Assembly: GCF_002878395.1 (NCBI RefSeq)
Contig: NC_061115.1
Span: forward strand, 157,629,578-157,693,577
DNA length: 64,000 bases
Origin: Capsicum annuum
Taxonomy: Eukaryota > Streptophyta > Magnoliopsida > Solanales > Solanaceae
Direction: 5' to 3'
Shown here: positions 31,935-42,250 of the stretch, piece after piece
Layout of the letters: every line of letters starts with the position of its first letter
Numbering within the stretch: position 1 is the stretch's first letter
Program-made: the position numbers and the translations under genes
The notes under the pieces: generated by a model
The model's database searches: none
What the model saw: only the letters and a program-made list of their open reading frames with translations
What the model was told of the DNA's origin: nothing

Positions 31935-34205
31935 TGATGATACCTAATTTTTTCCCTCCACGACTAAATTTAATTTTGAGTTTCTTCAATTTTAATAAAA
32001 CTACAATATTTATTTTATCCGGCTAAAAGTTTTCAAAAGTATTTATCTAGGTAATTTTTGCTATTTTAAGTGATGATTATATATTTTCATATTCGTATAC
32101 ATGAAATCATATAATTACGTTACTTGAATGTTTATTTTATGGAATATCATATTTTAATCAAGGCCTATCTTGAAAATAAATTTAAATGGTTAAAATATCA
32201 ATTTAAATATAATTTGTTCTTAGAATAATCTATTTGGAAAGAATATTAGTTTAATTTTGTTAAATCGAGAAGCTTGGGATTAAATGGGATATTAATTCGT
32301 ATCAAATTTTGATTTAATTTAGCCAGTCTATTAGAATTGGCCATAATTGAATCAAATTGGTCATAATTGCAATGCAATTGACCAATTGATTTTTAATGTA
32401 GCCAAAATTTAAATGGATTTGGACAAACTCGTAAAATTCTTAAATCCCCAGTTCTAACCCCAAAGTAACCTATTCTACCCAACAGACCAGCCCAAAATAA
32501 TAGCCTCCGACCTGGCCCAATACCCTTTTCCTTTTACCCTTTTAGCAACCAACGATAACAACAACATAAACAACATACAACAACTACAACTGAACAACAA
32601 CACCAGTAAATGAACAAAACCCAATTCCAACAACCCGAAACCAAACGCCAACAAATCTAACAATTGCAACAATAATAAAATCTAGTTATGGTGACCTGAA
32701 CCTAACACTAAATCCAATGATTTTAATCTAGAAAACCCGTGATCGACCCAGCTCAGCAGCTAATATTTGAAATTCACAAATTCATAGACAAATAGTATGA
32801 TTCCAGCTCACATAGCTCATCCTTATCCTTAATTTGAATTTTTCCTCAGAAAAATTCCCAAAACACCCTGAAAAATCCTTTAGTCCCACATCGTTGTTTC
32901 CTTTGAAAATATCTATAAATACTCTACTATTCCTATTGAACAAAGGATGAAAGAGGATACGAAAGAGAGAACCCCAAAGTAATGGATTTCATAGAGGTTC
33001 CTAAGCTAAATCCTTATAAGACTCTTTGTAGCTTAGGATTTTTTCTAAGGAATCAATTTTGTTTTTTGGTGGTGGCAAGGAATTTGACAACTCATAGTTC
33101 AGTTTGCTACTCGAAAAAAGGTAAACCCCTTTTGCTCTTCTCTCTTGGGTATTCTTATTTAGAGATTCGGGTTATTGTTTTGTAGTGATAAGGGTGCTTT
33201 CTAAATTTTAGATTATCCTTACATTGTAGTTGGTAGTAACTCTAGGACTTGATTAAAAGAATTTGGTTATTGGTGTTGAAGGTTAAGTGTTTTGAGTGCA
33301 ATGTTGTGGCCGTGTCATTTGCTGGTAGTATCTAGGTTCTTATCAATTTGATTATTATTTTATTGTTGTTATTAGGATCGTGCAATTAGTGGGAGAATGA
33401 TTTCTTCTTTTCAATATTGATTAGTCTCTCTTTCGTGGGTTTAGTTTACTTTTCATCATTAAATTATAGTTTAAGAATATAGAGATGTCTATATTATTTA
33501 ACTTCTGTTGTTTGCCCATACTGTCGTCATTTTGCATAATTGTGCTATAATAATGTTGGCTTATTTGATCAAACCTTTGGGTTATATGCCTTCTTAGGTT
33601 TAACTTGCCGAAGAGCATACTGTTTGCTTCTTTGTTTCTTTTTCTGCTAGTGAATTTATTTAAAGGATTTATTTTTCTCCCTATTTTGATGCTAGTATTT
33701 GTAGTAAAGATCATTTTCCTTTCGCTTACATGAATATAGTTTGTTTTCTCTTCAAACTGAAGAAAATTGAATTTAGTTCAACCTTCTTGTCAAGAAAATT
33801 ACTTTAAGTTAAATGAACAATTTTCATTCAAATGAAATGAATGTCATGTTCCCAAAAGAATTTAAGATCTTAAAAATTTAGCCACATTTTTCAAAACTAC
33901 TCATTTTTATAAGTCAATCAAATTGTCTTCTGGTCAAATGTTTTTCAATGGACACTCTTACGTACCTTAAGAATCTTCTCAAGCATTACTTGAATCTTTA
34001 TCCATCTTCTCTAATTTTAAGGATTTGTTTCTATTTTTATGTCTTTAAAAAATTTTTTGTTTTTCTTAATATTTTCCAAGAAAAATCATGTGGCGACTTT
34101 GTAATTTCTTAAATTATTTTGAACTTTTCATTAATGTTTTTGAAATAGTTTAAAAGTTTGAAAAATAATATTTTTCAACCTTTCGAACCGAAAAAGGATA
34201 AAACA
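31935..34205 (+). repeat. Og-1 LTR
   Basis: 2271 bases, TGATGATACC to GGATAAAACA. It matches the Og-2 LTR but lacks a segment of about 1.35 kb (Og-2 58972-60325, missing at about 33697 here) and another of about 0.19 kb (near 34040). Its sequence at 32478-32505 shows the unoccupied form of the site where Gy-F entered Og-2. Confidence 0.75.
32883..32921 (+). promoter_or_regulatory. snRNA-type upstream element plus TATA box in the Og-1 LTR
   Basis: GTCCCACATCG (32883-32893) exactly fits the plant snRNA upstream element RTCCCACATCG. It is followed, after 20 bases, by TATAAATA (32914-32921). Probable LTR promoter core, with transcription start about 30 bases on. Confidence 0.55.
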
Positions 34206-34209
34206 AAAA

Positions 34210-34227
34210 TGTCGACTCTATTGGGGA
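34210..34227 (+). promoter_or_regulatory. Primer binding site of Og-1
   Basis: TGTCGACTCTATTGGGGA, close to TGGTGACTCTGTTGGGGA in Og-2. This is the GGCGACTCTG-GGGGA style I associate with Ogre/Tat elements rather than the Met-tRNA type used by its neighbours. Confidence 0.55.
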
Positions 34228-35086
34228 CTTTATTAATATTCTACCAAACTTTAAACTATTTTCACTAATTATTTGACTTTACTTGATTAAATATGGTGGT
34301 TTGATATTATCTTGTGATTATATCGATTGTTTGCATTCATGGTATACTCTCCCTCATTTCATATATAACTTTTTAGGAGTTTGGTGGATGTCCTCACCGC
34401 TTTTGTTCAATTCGAAATAAGGTATTGGAAATACGATGGTTTATTGGCATGTTAGGCATCTGATGGCTATTTGTATTTCCAAACCCAAATTGTCCAATAG
34501 GGAACTTGGTCCAATCCCACTCTAGATGTCTAAGATATAGCAAAACCAAAATCCTCTTTTAAGGCATGATCCTAGAACGACCCAATACCTATGGGGGTAT
34601 TGGACCTATTAGAAAATTGACCTTGCATTTATTGACCACGTGTCAATTAAATCTGAATCATACTTATGTCTTAAAAAAAGTCTATGGAAATTAACATAAA
34701 TCTATTATCATTTGGGGAGGGGGGGAGATCACCATGTTTGTTTTATGTAGGTATGGATCATCTAATCTTCTACGAAGATTCAATATATTGTTCAAGCCAG
34801 ATAAATACTCCTAGGATTTAGTGGAAATATATGAAGTGCGGAAGTCAAGAAAATCTTTAGGAAGTATATTGGATATTTGCATTCCCTAATCGATATGAAA
34901 GTCGCAATTATGTGGAAATTCACTTGATCCGATAAGATACCAAATATGATATGAGGTGTACCAAGAAAAGAAGACAAAGATTGACGAAGGATCATCAGGA
35001 CACTAGTGTTTTTAGTTTTATCCCTTGCGTCGGACTGTTTTTCTCTCAAGTTATTTTCCCTTCCCCAAAAATTTTATTCCTCATTC
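34228..35086 (+). other. Og-1 internal leader, truncated
   Basis: Collinear with Og-2 61006 to about 61850. No coding sequence. It contains a G-rich run at 34716-34727 and ends in CCCCAAAAATTTTATTCC, beyond which Gy-C integrase sequence begins. Confidence 0.65.
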
Positions 35087-35996
35087 TCTCTCTGATCAAC
35101 TGAACTTTCTCTAAGGTGTCGAATACTAAGTCAGGACCTATGACTGAGGCCTCACTAACTTCGAATCAACCAATCAGAGATCTACATCTCCTACCATAGA
35201 GAGCTTTGAATGGAGCCATCTGAATACTAGAATGATAGTTATTGTTGTATGCAAACTCAATCAAAGGCAAGTGGTCGTCCCAACTTCCCTTGAAGTCACT
35301 TGCACACTCCCTTAGCATATCTTCAAGAGTCTGAATGGTCCTCTCTGCTTGACTATCTGTATAAGGATGAAACGTTGTGCTGAGATGGACTTGGGTACCG
35401 AGACCCTTTTAGAATGCTTTTCAAAAGTGAGAAGTGAACTGGGTACCTCTGTATGAGATAATAGTAGTGGAACACCGTGTAATCTGACTAACTCCCTGAT
35501 ATAGAGTTTGGCATAATCCTCAGTGGAATAAGAAGTACGAACAGAAAGGAAATGAGCTGTCTTGGTTATTCTATCTATATGACCCAGACTGAATCATGCT
35601 GATGATGAGTTCTAGGAAAACCCGTCATGAAGTCCATGTTAACTTCTTCCCACTTACAAGTAGGAATGGTGAACTCTTTCATGGAACTACTAGGTTTCTG
35701 ATGCTCTATCTTAACTTGATGACATGTAGAGCACTTAGCCTCAAACTCTGCAATATCTCTCTTCATCCCACTCCACCAATAGATCTCCCACATGTCGTGG
35801 TACATCTTAGTAGCCCCTGGATGAATAAAGTATCGCGTACCAAGCGCTTCTACAATTATTCGCTGCCTCAATTCATGTACACCTGGAACACATAGACGAC
35901 CCTGACAACGAAGAACACCATCTCCCCCATAGGAGAAAACCTCGAATTTCTGATTCTAAACTGACTTTTTAAGCTTGACAAGGCTAGGATCCCTGT
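35087..35996 (-). pseudogene. Gy-C integrase, C-terminally truncated
   Basis: Open 35871-35575 reads [13 protein letters not shown] (zinc His pair), KCSTCHQVK (Cys pair) and NMDFMTGFP (first catalytic Asp). Beyond it, in frames broken by stops, come a DYAKLYIRELV-like stretch, [10 protein letters not shown] with the third acidic Glu retained (codon at 35343-35345), [20 protein letters not shown] wording and a final DTLEKVQLI. Then the sequence passes into Og-1. The GPY module and chromodomain are missing. Confidence 0.85.
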
Positions 35997-36610
35997 CTTA
36001 TTTCTCCTTCACCTCGGAAACTAAAGATGACTCTGAACTACTATGAACACATACACCACCCTCTGAAGAATCGACTAAGCGAACACCTAGTCTGGCAAGC
36101 TGATGGATCTCCTGAGCCATCTTTTTCTTACTATCCTCAACGTGAGAAATACTATGCATGGAGAGTCGACTGAGAGCGTTGGCCACAACATTGGCCTTTC
36201 CCGGATGATAAAGGAAACTTATGTCGTAATCCTTCAAGAGCTCTAACCACCTTCTCTAGTGAAGATTGAGATCTTTCTGGAAAAAGACATACTGGAGGCT
36301 TTTATGGTCTGTGAAGACATCTACATAAACTCCCTAGATATAATGCCTCCAAATCTTAAAGGCAAAAACTACCACTGCTAACTCAAGATCAAGAGTAGGA
36401 TAATTCTTCTCATATGTCTTTAACTTTCTGGAGGCGTAGGCTATGACCTTACTATGCTGCATGAGGACACAACCTAAACCCACTCTGGATGCATCACAAT
36501 AGACTACAAAATAGCCTAAACCATCTAGAATAGCTAGAATTAGAGCGGAGGTAAGTCGTGTCTTCAACTCTTGAAAGCTCTTCTCGCATGAATCTTACCA
36601 CTAAAACTTA
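35997..36610 (-). pseudogene. Gy-C RNase H and linker
   Basis: 36567-36334 reads [28 protein letters not shown], written here only in part: YCD (first Asp), then [14 protein letters not shown] and DLELAVVVF (Glu). [11 protein letters not shown] lies in the interrupted stretch near 36300, and 36237-35998 has [17 protein letters not shown], where the last acidic residue (Asp in relatives) is Asn. Two short frame breaks. Confidence 0.85.
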
Positions 36611-37640
36611 ATCTTCTTCTGAGTCAATCTAGACATGGGAGATGCAATAGAAGAAAATCCCTCGACAAACCGTCTCTAATAGCAGCCAAACCCAAGAAAC
36701 TCCTAATATCTGATGGAGATATGGGTCTGGGCCAGTTTCTTACTGCCTCAATTTTCTGAGGATCTACTCTAATTCCATCACCAGAAACAATATAGCCAAG
36801 GAATGCTACTGATCTTAGCCAAAATTCGCACTTGCTGAACTTACAGAATAATTGGTGATCCCTGAGAGTCTGAAGAACAATCATGAGATGGTCTGCATGA
36901 TCATGCTCTGTACGAGAATAGACCAGAATATCATCTATACAGACTATGACAAACATGTCGAAGTACTGCTTGAACACACGGTTCATCAAATCCATAAAAG
37001 CTGCAGGGTCATTAGTAAGACCAGATGACATGACTAAAAATTTGAAGTGACCATACCGAGTACGGAAAGCTGTCTTTGAAATGTCACATTCTCTAACTCT
37101 AATCTGATGATAGCCTGATTTGAGGTCTATCTTGAAGAAGTAATTAGCACCCTGAAGTTGGTCAAATAGATCATCAATCCTGGGGAGAGAATATCTGTAC
37201 TTGACCGTGACCTTGTTGAGTTGACGATAATCAATACACATCCTGAGAAAATCATCTTTCTTGCGCACGAATAATACTTGCGCACCCCATGGGGAAATGC
37301 TGGGTCTGATGAATCCCTTATCTAAGAGATCCTTCAACTAATCTTTTAGTTCCTTGAGTTCTGCTGGTGCCATTCTGTATGGCAGAATAGAAATAGGTTG
37401 AGTATCCAGAAGAAGGTCTATGCCGAAGTCTATTTCCCTATTGGGAGGAATGCCTGGAAGATCTTCGAGAAAGATATCTGAGTATTCATTAACAACAGGG
37501 ACTATTTCGAGGATAGGATATTTAGAACTGGAATATTTAACATGCACGAGATGATACACACATCCCTTAGAAATTATTTTCCTTGCTCGAAGGTAGGAAA
37601 CAAGTTGACCCCTAAACGTTGAAATGCTACCCTTCCACTC
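36611..37640 (-). pseudogene. Gy-C reverse transcriptase, nearly intact
   Basis: 37559-37338 carries FLEDLPGIPPNREIDFGIDL and PYRMAPAELKELKD. A TAG at 37336-37338, where relatives have Gln, is followed in the same frame by 37337-36624. That part has [62 protein letters not shown] and [16 protein letters not shown], with the catalytic [12 protein letters not shown] intact, then [16 protein letters not shown] and [18 protein letters not shown] shift follows directly after that. One stop and one shift are the main faults. Confidence 0.9.
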
Positions 37641-38060
37641 TAGGACGAACTCATTCTAGAACTAAAACTGAACTATCCTATTTCTGTAGTCGATTGTGGC
37701 ATAGAAAAAATGAAGCCAATCCATGCCGAGAATGGTATCAAAATCAGTCATTGCTAACTCCACTAAATTTGCTGATATGGATTTCTGAGATATCATAATT
37801 GGGCAGTTCCTGTATACCCACCGGGCTATGATGGTTTTACCCACTGGGGTAGAGACTGAGAAGGGCTCTGCTAGGACTTCAGGACTGATTCCAAAATTGC
37901 CTGCTATGTATGGAGTAACAAAAGACAAGGATGCACCTGGGTCTAGTAAGTCTAGTAAAGCATAAACATGAACATGGAAAATTTGTAACGTACCAGTAAC
38001 AACATCAGGAGAATTTTCCTGATCCTGCCGGGACTGAAGAGCATAGAGTCTGTTTGGGTG
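37641..38060 (-). pseudogene. Gy-C aspartic protease with a three-residue duplication at the active site
   Basis: Part of the open frame 38339-37662. The active-site block reads YALLDLLDPGASLSFVTPYI. The tripeptide LLD occurs twice, encoded at about 37941-37961, where relatives have it once. Then FGISPEVLAEPFSVSTPVG, VYRNCPIMI, LVELAMTDFDTILGMDWL. D-P-G-A appears to be the family form of D-S/T-G. A stop follows at NRIVQF. The duplication would shift the strand before the catalytic Asp, and its effect is unknown. Confidence 0.85.
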
Positions 38061-39143
38061 TGGCCCACTGGTAGCACTGGAAGTGGCAACCTGTTGGTTC
38101 GAGCGACTAGACTGAGCTGTAGAATGATTTTGCTGACCCTGAAGACTTGACTGCGGACACTCCCTAATCCTATGGCCTGGCTTGCCACAGCCAAAACAAA
38201 TATCACTACTGGCTCTACAAATGCCCTTGTGGTTCTTACCACAAGTCTGACAAAGGGGATTCATTCGGGCACTACTAACACTGCCCTGAGATTTAGAGCC
38301 TGGCATTTTGTTTCTATTGCTGTCTCTGAACTTCGACACTGGAGCGCTGGTAGAGAAAGGAGCTGGAATGGCTGAGTTGGAGTGAAACTATGAACGGTTT
38401 CCTCCATCTAACTTGGGGTGAGCAAAGTTGAAATTACCTGACCATGCTCTCTTATTCTGCCTCTCCCTAGTCTTAAACTTCTGCTCTTCTACTTACTGGG
38501 CATGGGTCATGAGTAATTCTAAGGTCATATCACCGATCAGCATTGCAGTCCTACACTCATTTACCATGCTATAGTTGACCCCTGACACGAACTTGCTTAT
38601 CTTAGCTCTATTGTCTGCAACCATATGAGGAGCATACCTGGCTAGATGAGTAAATCTGAGAGAATACTCCCTAACCTTCATATTCCCCTGCTTGAGGTTG
38701 ATGAACTTGAGAAATTTGGCTTCCCTCAGCTCTTGGGGAAAGAATCTATTTAAGAAGGCTGTGACAAATTCCTCCCACTCGATAGGGCTTGTATCATCTA
38801 ACCTCTCAAACTTCCACAATTTGTATGAATCATGAGAAACATCCTGTAACTGGTAGGCAGCTAACTTAGCACTCTCAATAAAAATAACACCCATGATATC
38901 AATGACCTTCTGGACTTGGTCAATGAACTCCTAAGGGTCCTTATCAGACTTAGACCCATGGAAAGATGGAGGGTTCATTCGGGTGAAGTCCCGAACCCTA
39001 GCTGCTTTGGGAGTGGCCAGAATGACTGGTGGCCATTCATTCTGTGCAGCCATGGACTAAGCAAGTGTGGTAAATGTGGCTCTAAACTCCACATGGGAAA
39101 CATGTTCGCCCAAAGGATCTTTGGGCTGAGGAGCTGGCCATAA
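38061..39143 (-). pseudogene. Gy-C Gag, N-terminally truncated
   Basis: From 39143 down: GEHVSHVEFRATFTTLA, FTRMNPPSFHGSKSDKDP, IMGVIFIESAKLAAYQLQDV, EWEEFVTAFLNRFFPQELRE, NLKQGNMKVREYSLRF and ECRTAMLIGDMTLELLMTHAQ. After a stop come the spacer and two zinc motifs: CQTCGKNHKGIC, then CFGCGKPGHRIREC at about 38160-38200 (C-X2-C-X4-H-X4-C, intact). Stops at about 38934, 38492 and 38388 and small frame changes break it. The 39143 end is a junction, so the true start is missing. Confidence 0.87.
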
Positions 39144-39480
39144 TCAACTAGTGCCCCTGTACCCAGAACTAGTCAGGTGTCATGGGGTAGGAATTCAAAT
39201 TCCAAATCTCAAAATAGTGTAGTTAGGAGGCCCAATTTCCGAACATGTGCTAATTGTAGTAAGACTCATCCTGGTCAGTGTTTGATAGGCAAAGAGATTT
39301 GTTATAGTTGTGGTAAGATGGTTCACATAATCAAGAAGTGTCCATATTCTAAGTAGGAAAGTAGAGATACTTGTCCACAGACTTAGGCTACTAATTCAGC
39401 TCCTCAGCTGGGCTGCCTAGCTTCTCCTTAGGGCGCGTCTTTTAGCACCGATGGCGGTTAGCGCCAAAATCAATTTTATG
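39144..39480 (+). pseudogene. Gy-D Gag C-terminus with two zinc motifs
   Basis: Reads VPRTSQVSWGRNSNSKSQNS, CANCSKTHPGQC, then CYSCGKMVHIIKKC (second zinc motif, GH replaced by VH but the Cys and His ligands intact). A stop near 39355 follows. The remaining stretch leads into protease. Confidence 0.82.
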
Positions 39481-39900
39481 CATTACCTTCTCATAAGGAG
39501 TAGGAGATTTCACTAGATGTTATCACTGGTATACTTCATGCCTTTCATATTGATGTTTATGTGTTGTTAGACCCAAGAGTAAACTTGTCTTATGTAACTC
39601 CCTTGGCTGTTGTAAATCTTGGGGTGAGTCCTGAAAATTTTTCTAAGCTTTTCTCTATTTCTACCCCAGTGGGTGAGTAAGCTGTTGCAAGACGAGTATA
39701 TAAGAAGATTCCTATTACTGTCCTCCATAAGATCATATTAGCGTACCTAATAGAGTTAGAGATAGTAGATTGTGATGTTATTCTGGGCATGGATTAGCTC
39801 CATTCATGTTATGTATCAATAGATTGTCACACCCATGTGGTAAAGTTTTAGTTTTCTGATGAGGCAGGTTTTGATTTGGAGGGAGCTTTGTATCTCCCAG
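39481..39900 (+). pseudogene. Gy-D protease (active site altered)
   Basis: LDVITGILHAFHIDVYVLLD, then P-R-V-N where relatives have P-G-A-S: the catalytic Asp codon (39570-39572) is kept but the essential Gly is Arg (39576-39578). Further blocks: LSYVTPLAVVNLGVSPENF, STPVGE, VDCDVILGMD, LHSCYVSIDC. Stops near 39678 and 39793. Confidence 0.83.
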
Positions 39901-40019
39901 AGGTCATTTCATCTCATACCTTAATGCCCAAAATTTAACATCAATGGGTGTATTTAGCATTTATTTTTATTTAAAGATACTAAGTCTGAAGTCATGACGA
40001 TTTAGACAGTTCGAGTAGT

Positions 40020-40900
40020 AAATAAGTTTCCAGAGGTTTTTTTTGAAGATCTTCAAGGGGTACTCTAAATAGAGAAATAAAGTTTGATATTGATCTTCTT
40101 CCTGATACTCAGCCCATCTTTATTCCTCCTTACCGTATAGCTCCAACTAAACTTAAAGAGTTAAAAGAGCAGTTTAAATATTTCTTAGATAAGAGTTTTA
40201 TCAGACCAAATATTTCTTCATGGGAGCTCCGGTCCTTTTCGTGAAAGAAAGATGGCACTCTCAGAATGTGTATGGATTATACATAGTTAAACAAGTTCAC
40301 CATCAAGAATAAGTTTCCTATTTCTAGGACCGATGATTTGTTTGATCATCTTTAGGGTGCCAAGTGGTTCATTAGTTGAAAATCAGGGAGCAGGACATTC
40401 TAAAATTAGCTTTCCAAATGAGGTACGACCATTTTGAGTTTGTGGTTATGTCGTTTCGACCGACAAATGCTCTTGTAGCCTTGGATTTGATGAACAGGGT
40501 CTTCTAGCAGTATTTGGATATGTATGTTATTATCTTTATAGATGACATACTAGTGTATTCAGGAGTGAGGAAAAGCATGCAGATCATTTGAGAATATTGT
40601 TGCAGAACCTTAAGGACCATCAATTGTAGGTAAAGTTTGGTAAATGTGAGTTTTGGTTCAAATCTTTACCTTATTGGGGCATGATATCTCAGGGGATGGT
40701 ATTTGTGTAGATCTAAAGGAAAATGATGCAGTAAAGCATTGTCCTAGAACCATCACTCCATCCGATATTAGGAGCTTTTTGGGTTTGGCTGGGTACTATA
40801 AAAGATTTGTTGAAGGGATCTCCTCTATATCCACGCCATTGACTAAATTGACCCAAAAGAAAGTAAAGTTTATATGGTCAGATAAGTGTAAAAGGTGTTT
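40020..40900 (+). pseudogene. Gy-D reverse transcriptase (internal deletion)
   Basis: Starts REIKFDIDLLPDTQPIFIPP, PTKLKELKEQFKYFLDKSF, IRPNISSW, then after a shift KKDGTLRMCMDYT. A short deletion removes the block between GAKWF and HQLKIRE (about 40365-40375), which holds one of the RT catalytic Asp residues (KIDL). The second catalytic box FIDDILVYS (40537-40548) is intact. It ends [18 protein letters not shown] in the open stretch starting 40653. Confidence 0.84.
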
Positions 40901-41480
40901 CCGAGATTTGAATAAAAAATTGACTTTAGTTGTGGTGTTAGCCTTGCTGGAAGGGTTAGATGGATTTGTAGTATATTATGATACTTCTAGAGTTGGGGCT
41001 AGGTTGTGTATTGATGCAGAAAGGGAAAGTGATTTCCTACGCTTCTAGGAAACTTAACTCTCACGAAAAGAACTACCCAACTCACGACTTAGAATTAATT
41101 ATTGTAGTATTTTCTTTGAAAATTTAGAGACACTACATCTATGGTGTGCATATTGATGTTTTCACTGACCATAAGAGTCTTCAGTATGTATTTACTCAAC
41201 AAGAGTTAAATCTTCATCAAAGAAGGTGGTGGGAGTTTTTGAAAGATTATGACATAAGTGTGCTCTATTATTCGGGTAAGGCCAATGTTGTGGCCAACTC
41301 ACTGAGTAGGTTGTCTATGGGTATTAAGGCTCATGTGAAGGAAGAAGAATGAGAATTAGACATGGAGATGCATAGATTAGCCCATTTAGTAATTCATTTT
41401 CTCAACACCGATGATGGTAGAGTAGTAGTTTTGAATGGTTCAGAATCATCTATGATAGTGGTAGTGAAAGAAAAATAGTG
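40901..41480 (+). pseudogene. Gy-D RNase H and linker
   Basis: [19 protein letters not shown], in which the Cys before the first Asp is Tyr but the Asp is kept. A shift near 41000 follows, then [20 protein letters not shown] (Glu), [11 protein letters not shown] and [16 protein letters not shown], in which the last Asp position is Asn. 41146-41352 is open. Confidence 0.84.
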
Positions 41481-42040
41481 AAATGATCCAACACTCAGTC
41501 AGACATTGGAAGCAATCCATCAGTCGAAGGTTGAGTTTTTCTCCCAATGGGGAGATAGTGTACTTTAATAACATGTTAGACTTTGCTTTCTGAATGTAGA
41601 CAGGTTGCGGGAAAGGATATTATCCGAAGCTTATGGTTATAGGTATTCAATTCATTCGAGTGCTACTAAGATGTATAGAGACCTTCGAGAAATTTCTTAG
41701 TGGAATGGTATTAAGAGGGACATAGCAGAGTTTGTGGCAAAATGTCCAAATTGTCAGCAAGTAAAGGTTGAACACCAAAGATCGGGTGGTACTTTGCAAG
41801 AAATTAGTATCCCTACTTAGAAGTGGGAAGTAGTAAATATGGATTTCATCATAGGGTTACCTCATATAAGAAGTGAGTATAATTCAATTTGGGTTACAGT
41901 AGACCGCATAACTAAGTTAGCTCATTTCCTACTTGTCAAGACTTTAGACATGATGGAGGATTATGCCCGATTATATATCTGCGAGTTAGTAAGGCTTCAT
42001 GGGAAAACTTTATCCATTATCTCTTTTCTTCCAACTCAGT
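41481..42040 (+). pseudogene. Gy-D integrase, N-terminal half only
   Basis: [15 protein letters not shown] (zinc His region), KCPNCQQVKVEHQRSGG (Cys pair), NMDFIIGLPH (first Asp), DRITKLAHFL, DYARLYICELVRLHGK and TLSIIS. Just after SIIS, where the second catalytic Asp should follow, the family sequence ends near 42035. Stops at 41698 and 41818 stand at Trp-like positions. Confidence 0.84.
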
Positions 42041-42250
42041 CCTTATTGAAGGTAACTTGTTATCTTTCAGTTAAAGCTCTTTCTCTTTAAGTTTGATTAA
42101 GCGTTCTTGAGTCATATCATATATGGTGTATGGTTGGATCTTTATGATAGATGTAATATTCGTTATAAGTTGATTGTTGGTGTTATTGATCTTTTTATCA
42201 ATACTAAGTGATGACACTTTTGAGGACATATGTTTCTAAGAGGGAGATAT
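42041..42250 (+). other. Gy-D 3' untranslated region and polypurine tract
   Basis: Non-coding. It ends with AAGAGGGAGAT (42238-42248), the polypurine tract, right before the LTR. The second half of integrase and any chromodomain were deleted between 42035 and here. Confidence 0.7.

Larger units (their letters stand above)
31935..35086 (+). mobile_element. Og-1: Tat/Ogre-like element, LTR and start of internal region
   Basis: LTR 31935-34205, a spacer of four A, a primer binding site at 34210-34227 and about 860 bases of internal leader. At about 35086 homology to its sister Og-2 stops and the minus-strand gypsy Gy-C starts. The sister lies at 47537-64000. The assignment to Tat/Ogre rests on the primer binding site style, the long LTR and the long non-coding leader, all from family memory. 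No pol is left here to confirm it. Confidence 0.6.
35087..39143 (-). mobile_element. Gy-C: Ty3/gypsy body without LTRs
   Basis: Minus-strand gag, protease, RT, RNase H and integrase in gypsy order, truncated at both ends. The 3' side stops inside integrase at about 35087 and the 5' side inside gag at about 39143. No LTR, primer binding site, polypurine tract or chromodomain remains. It is the best conserved coding region in the window, with frames of 225, 237 and 133 residues. It abuts Gy-D head-to-head at 39143/39144 and Og-1 at the other end. Confidence 0.87.

Noticed and set aside
31688..32026. 112-residue frame spanning spacer and Og-1 LTR
   Set aside because: Crosses an element boundary and is not open in the Og-2 LTR. 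No motif.
32475..32672. Leu-rich 65-residue minus frame resembling a membrane segment
   Set aside because: Arises from CAA-rich LTR sequence. The sister LTR at 57780-57980 does not keep the frame.
32883..32960. A real snRNA gene downstream of the snRNA-type element in Og-1
   Set aside because: The sequence after the TATA box does not resemble U1, U2, U3, U4, U5 or U6 starts, and the element sits in an LTR in both copies.
33421..33714. 97-residue minus-strand frame in the Og-1 LTR
   Set aside because: Inside an LTR, antisense, and not kept in Og-2.
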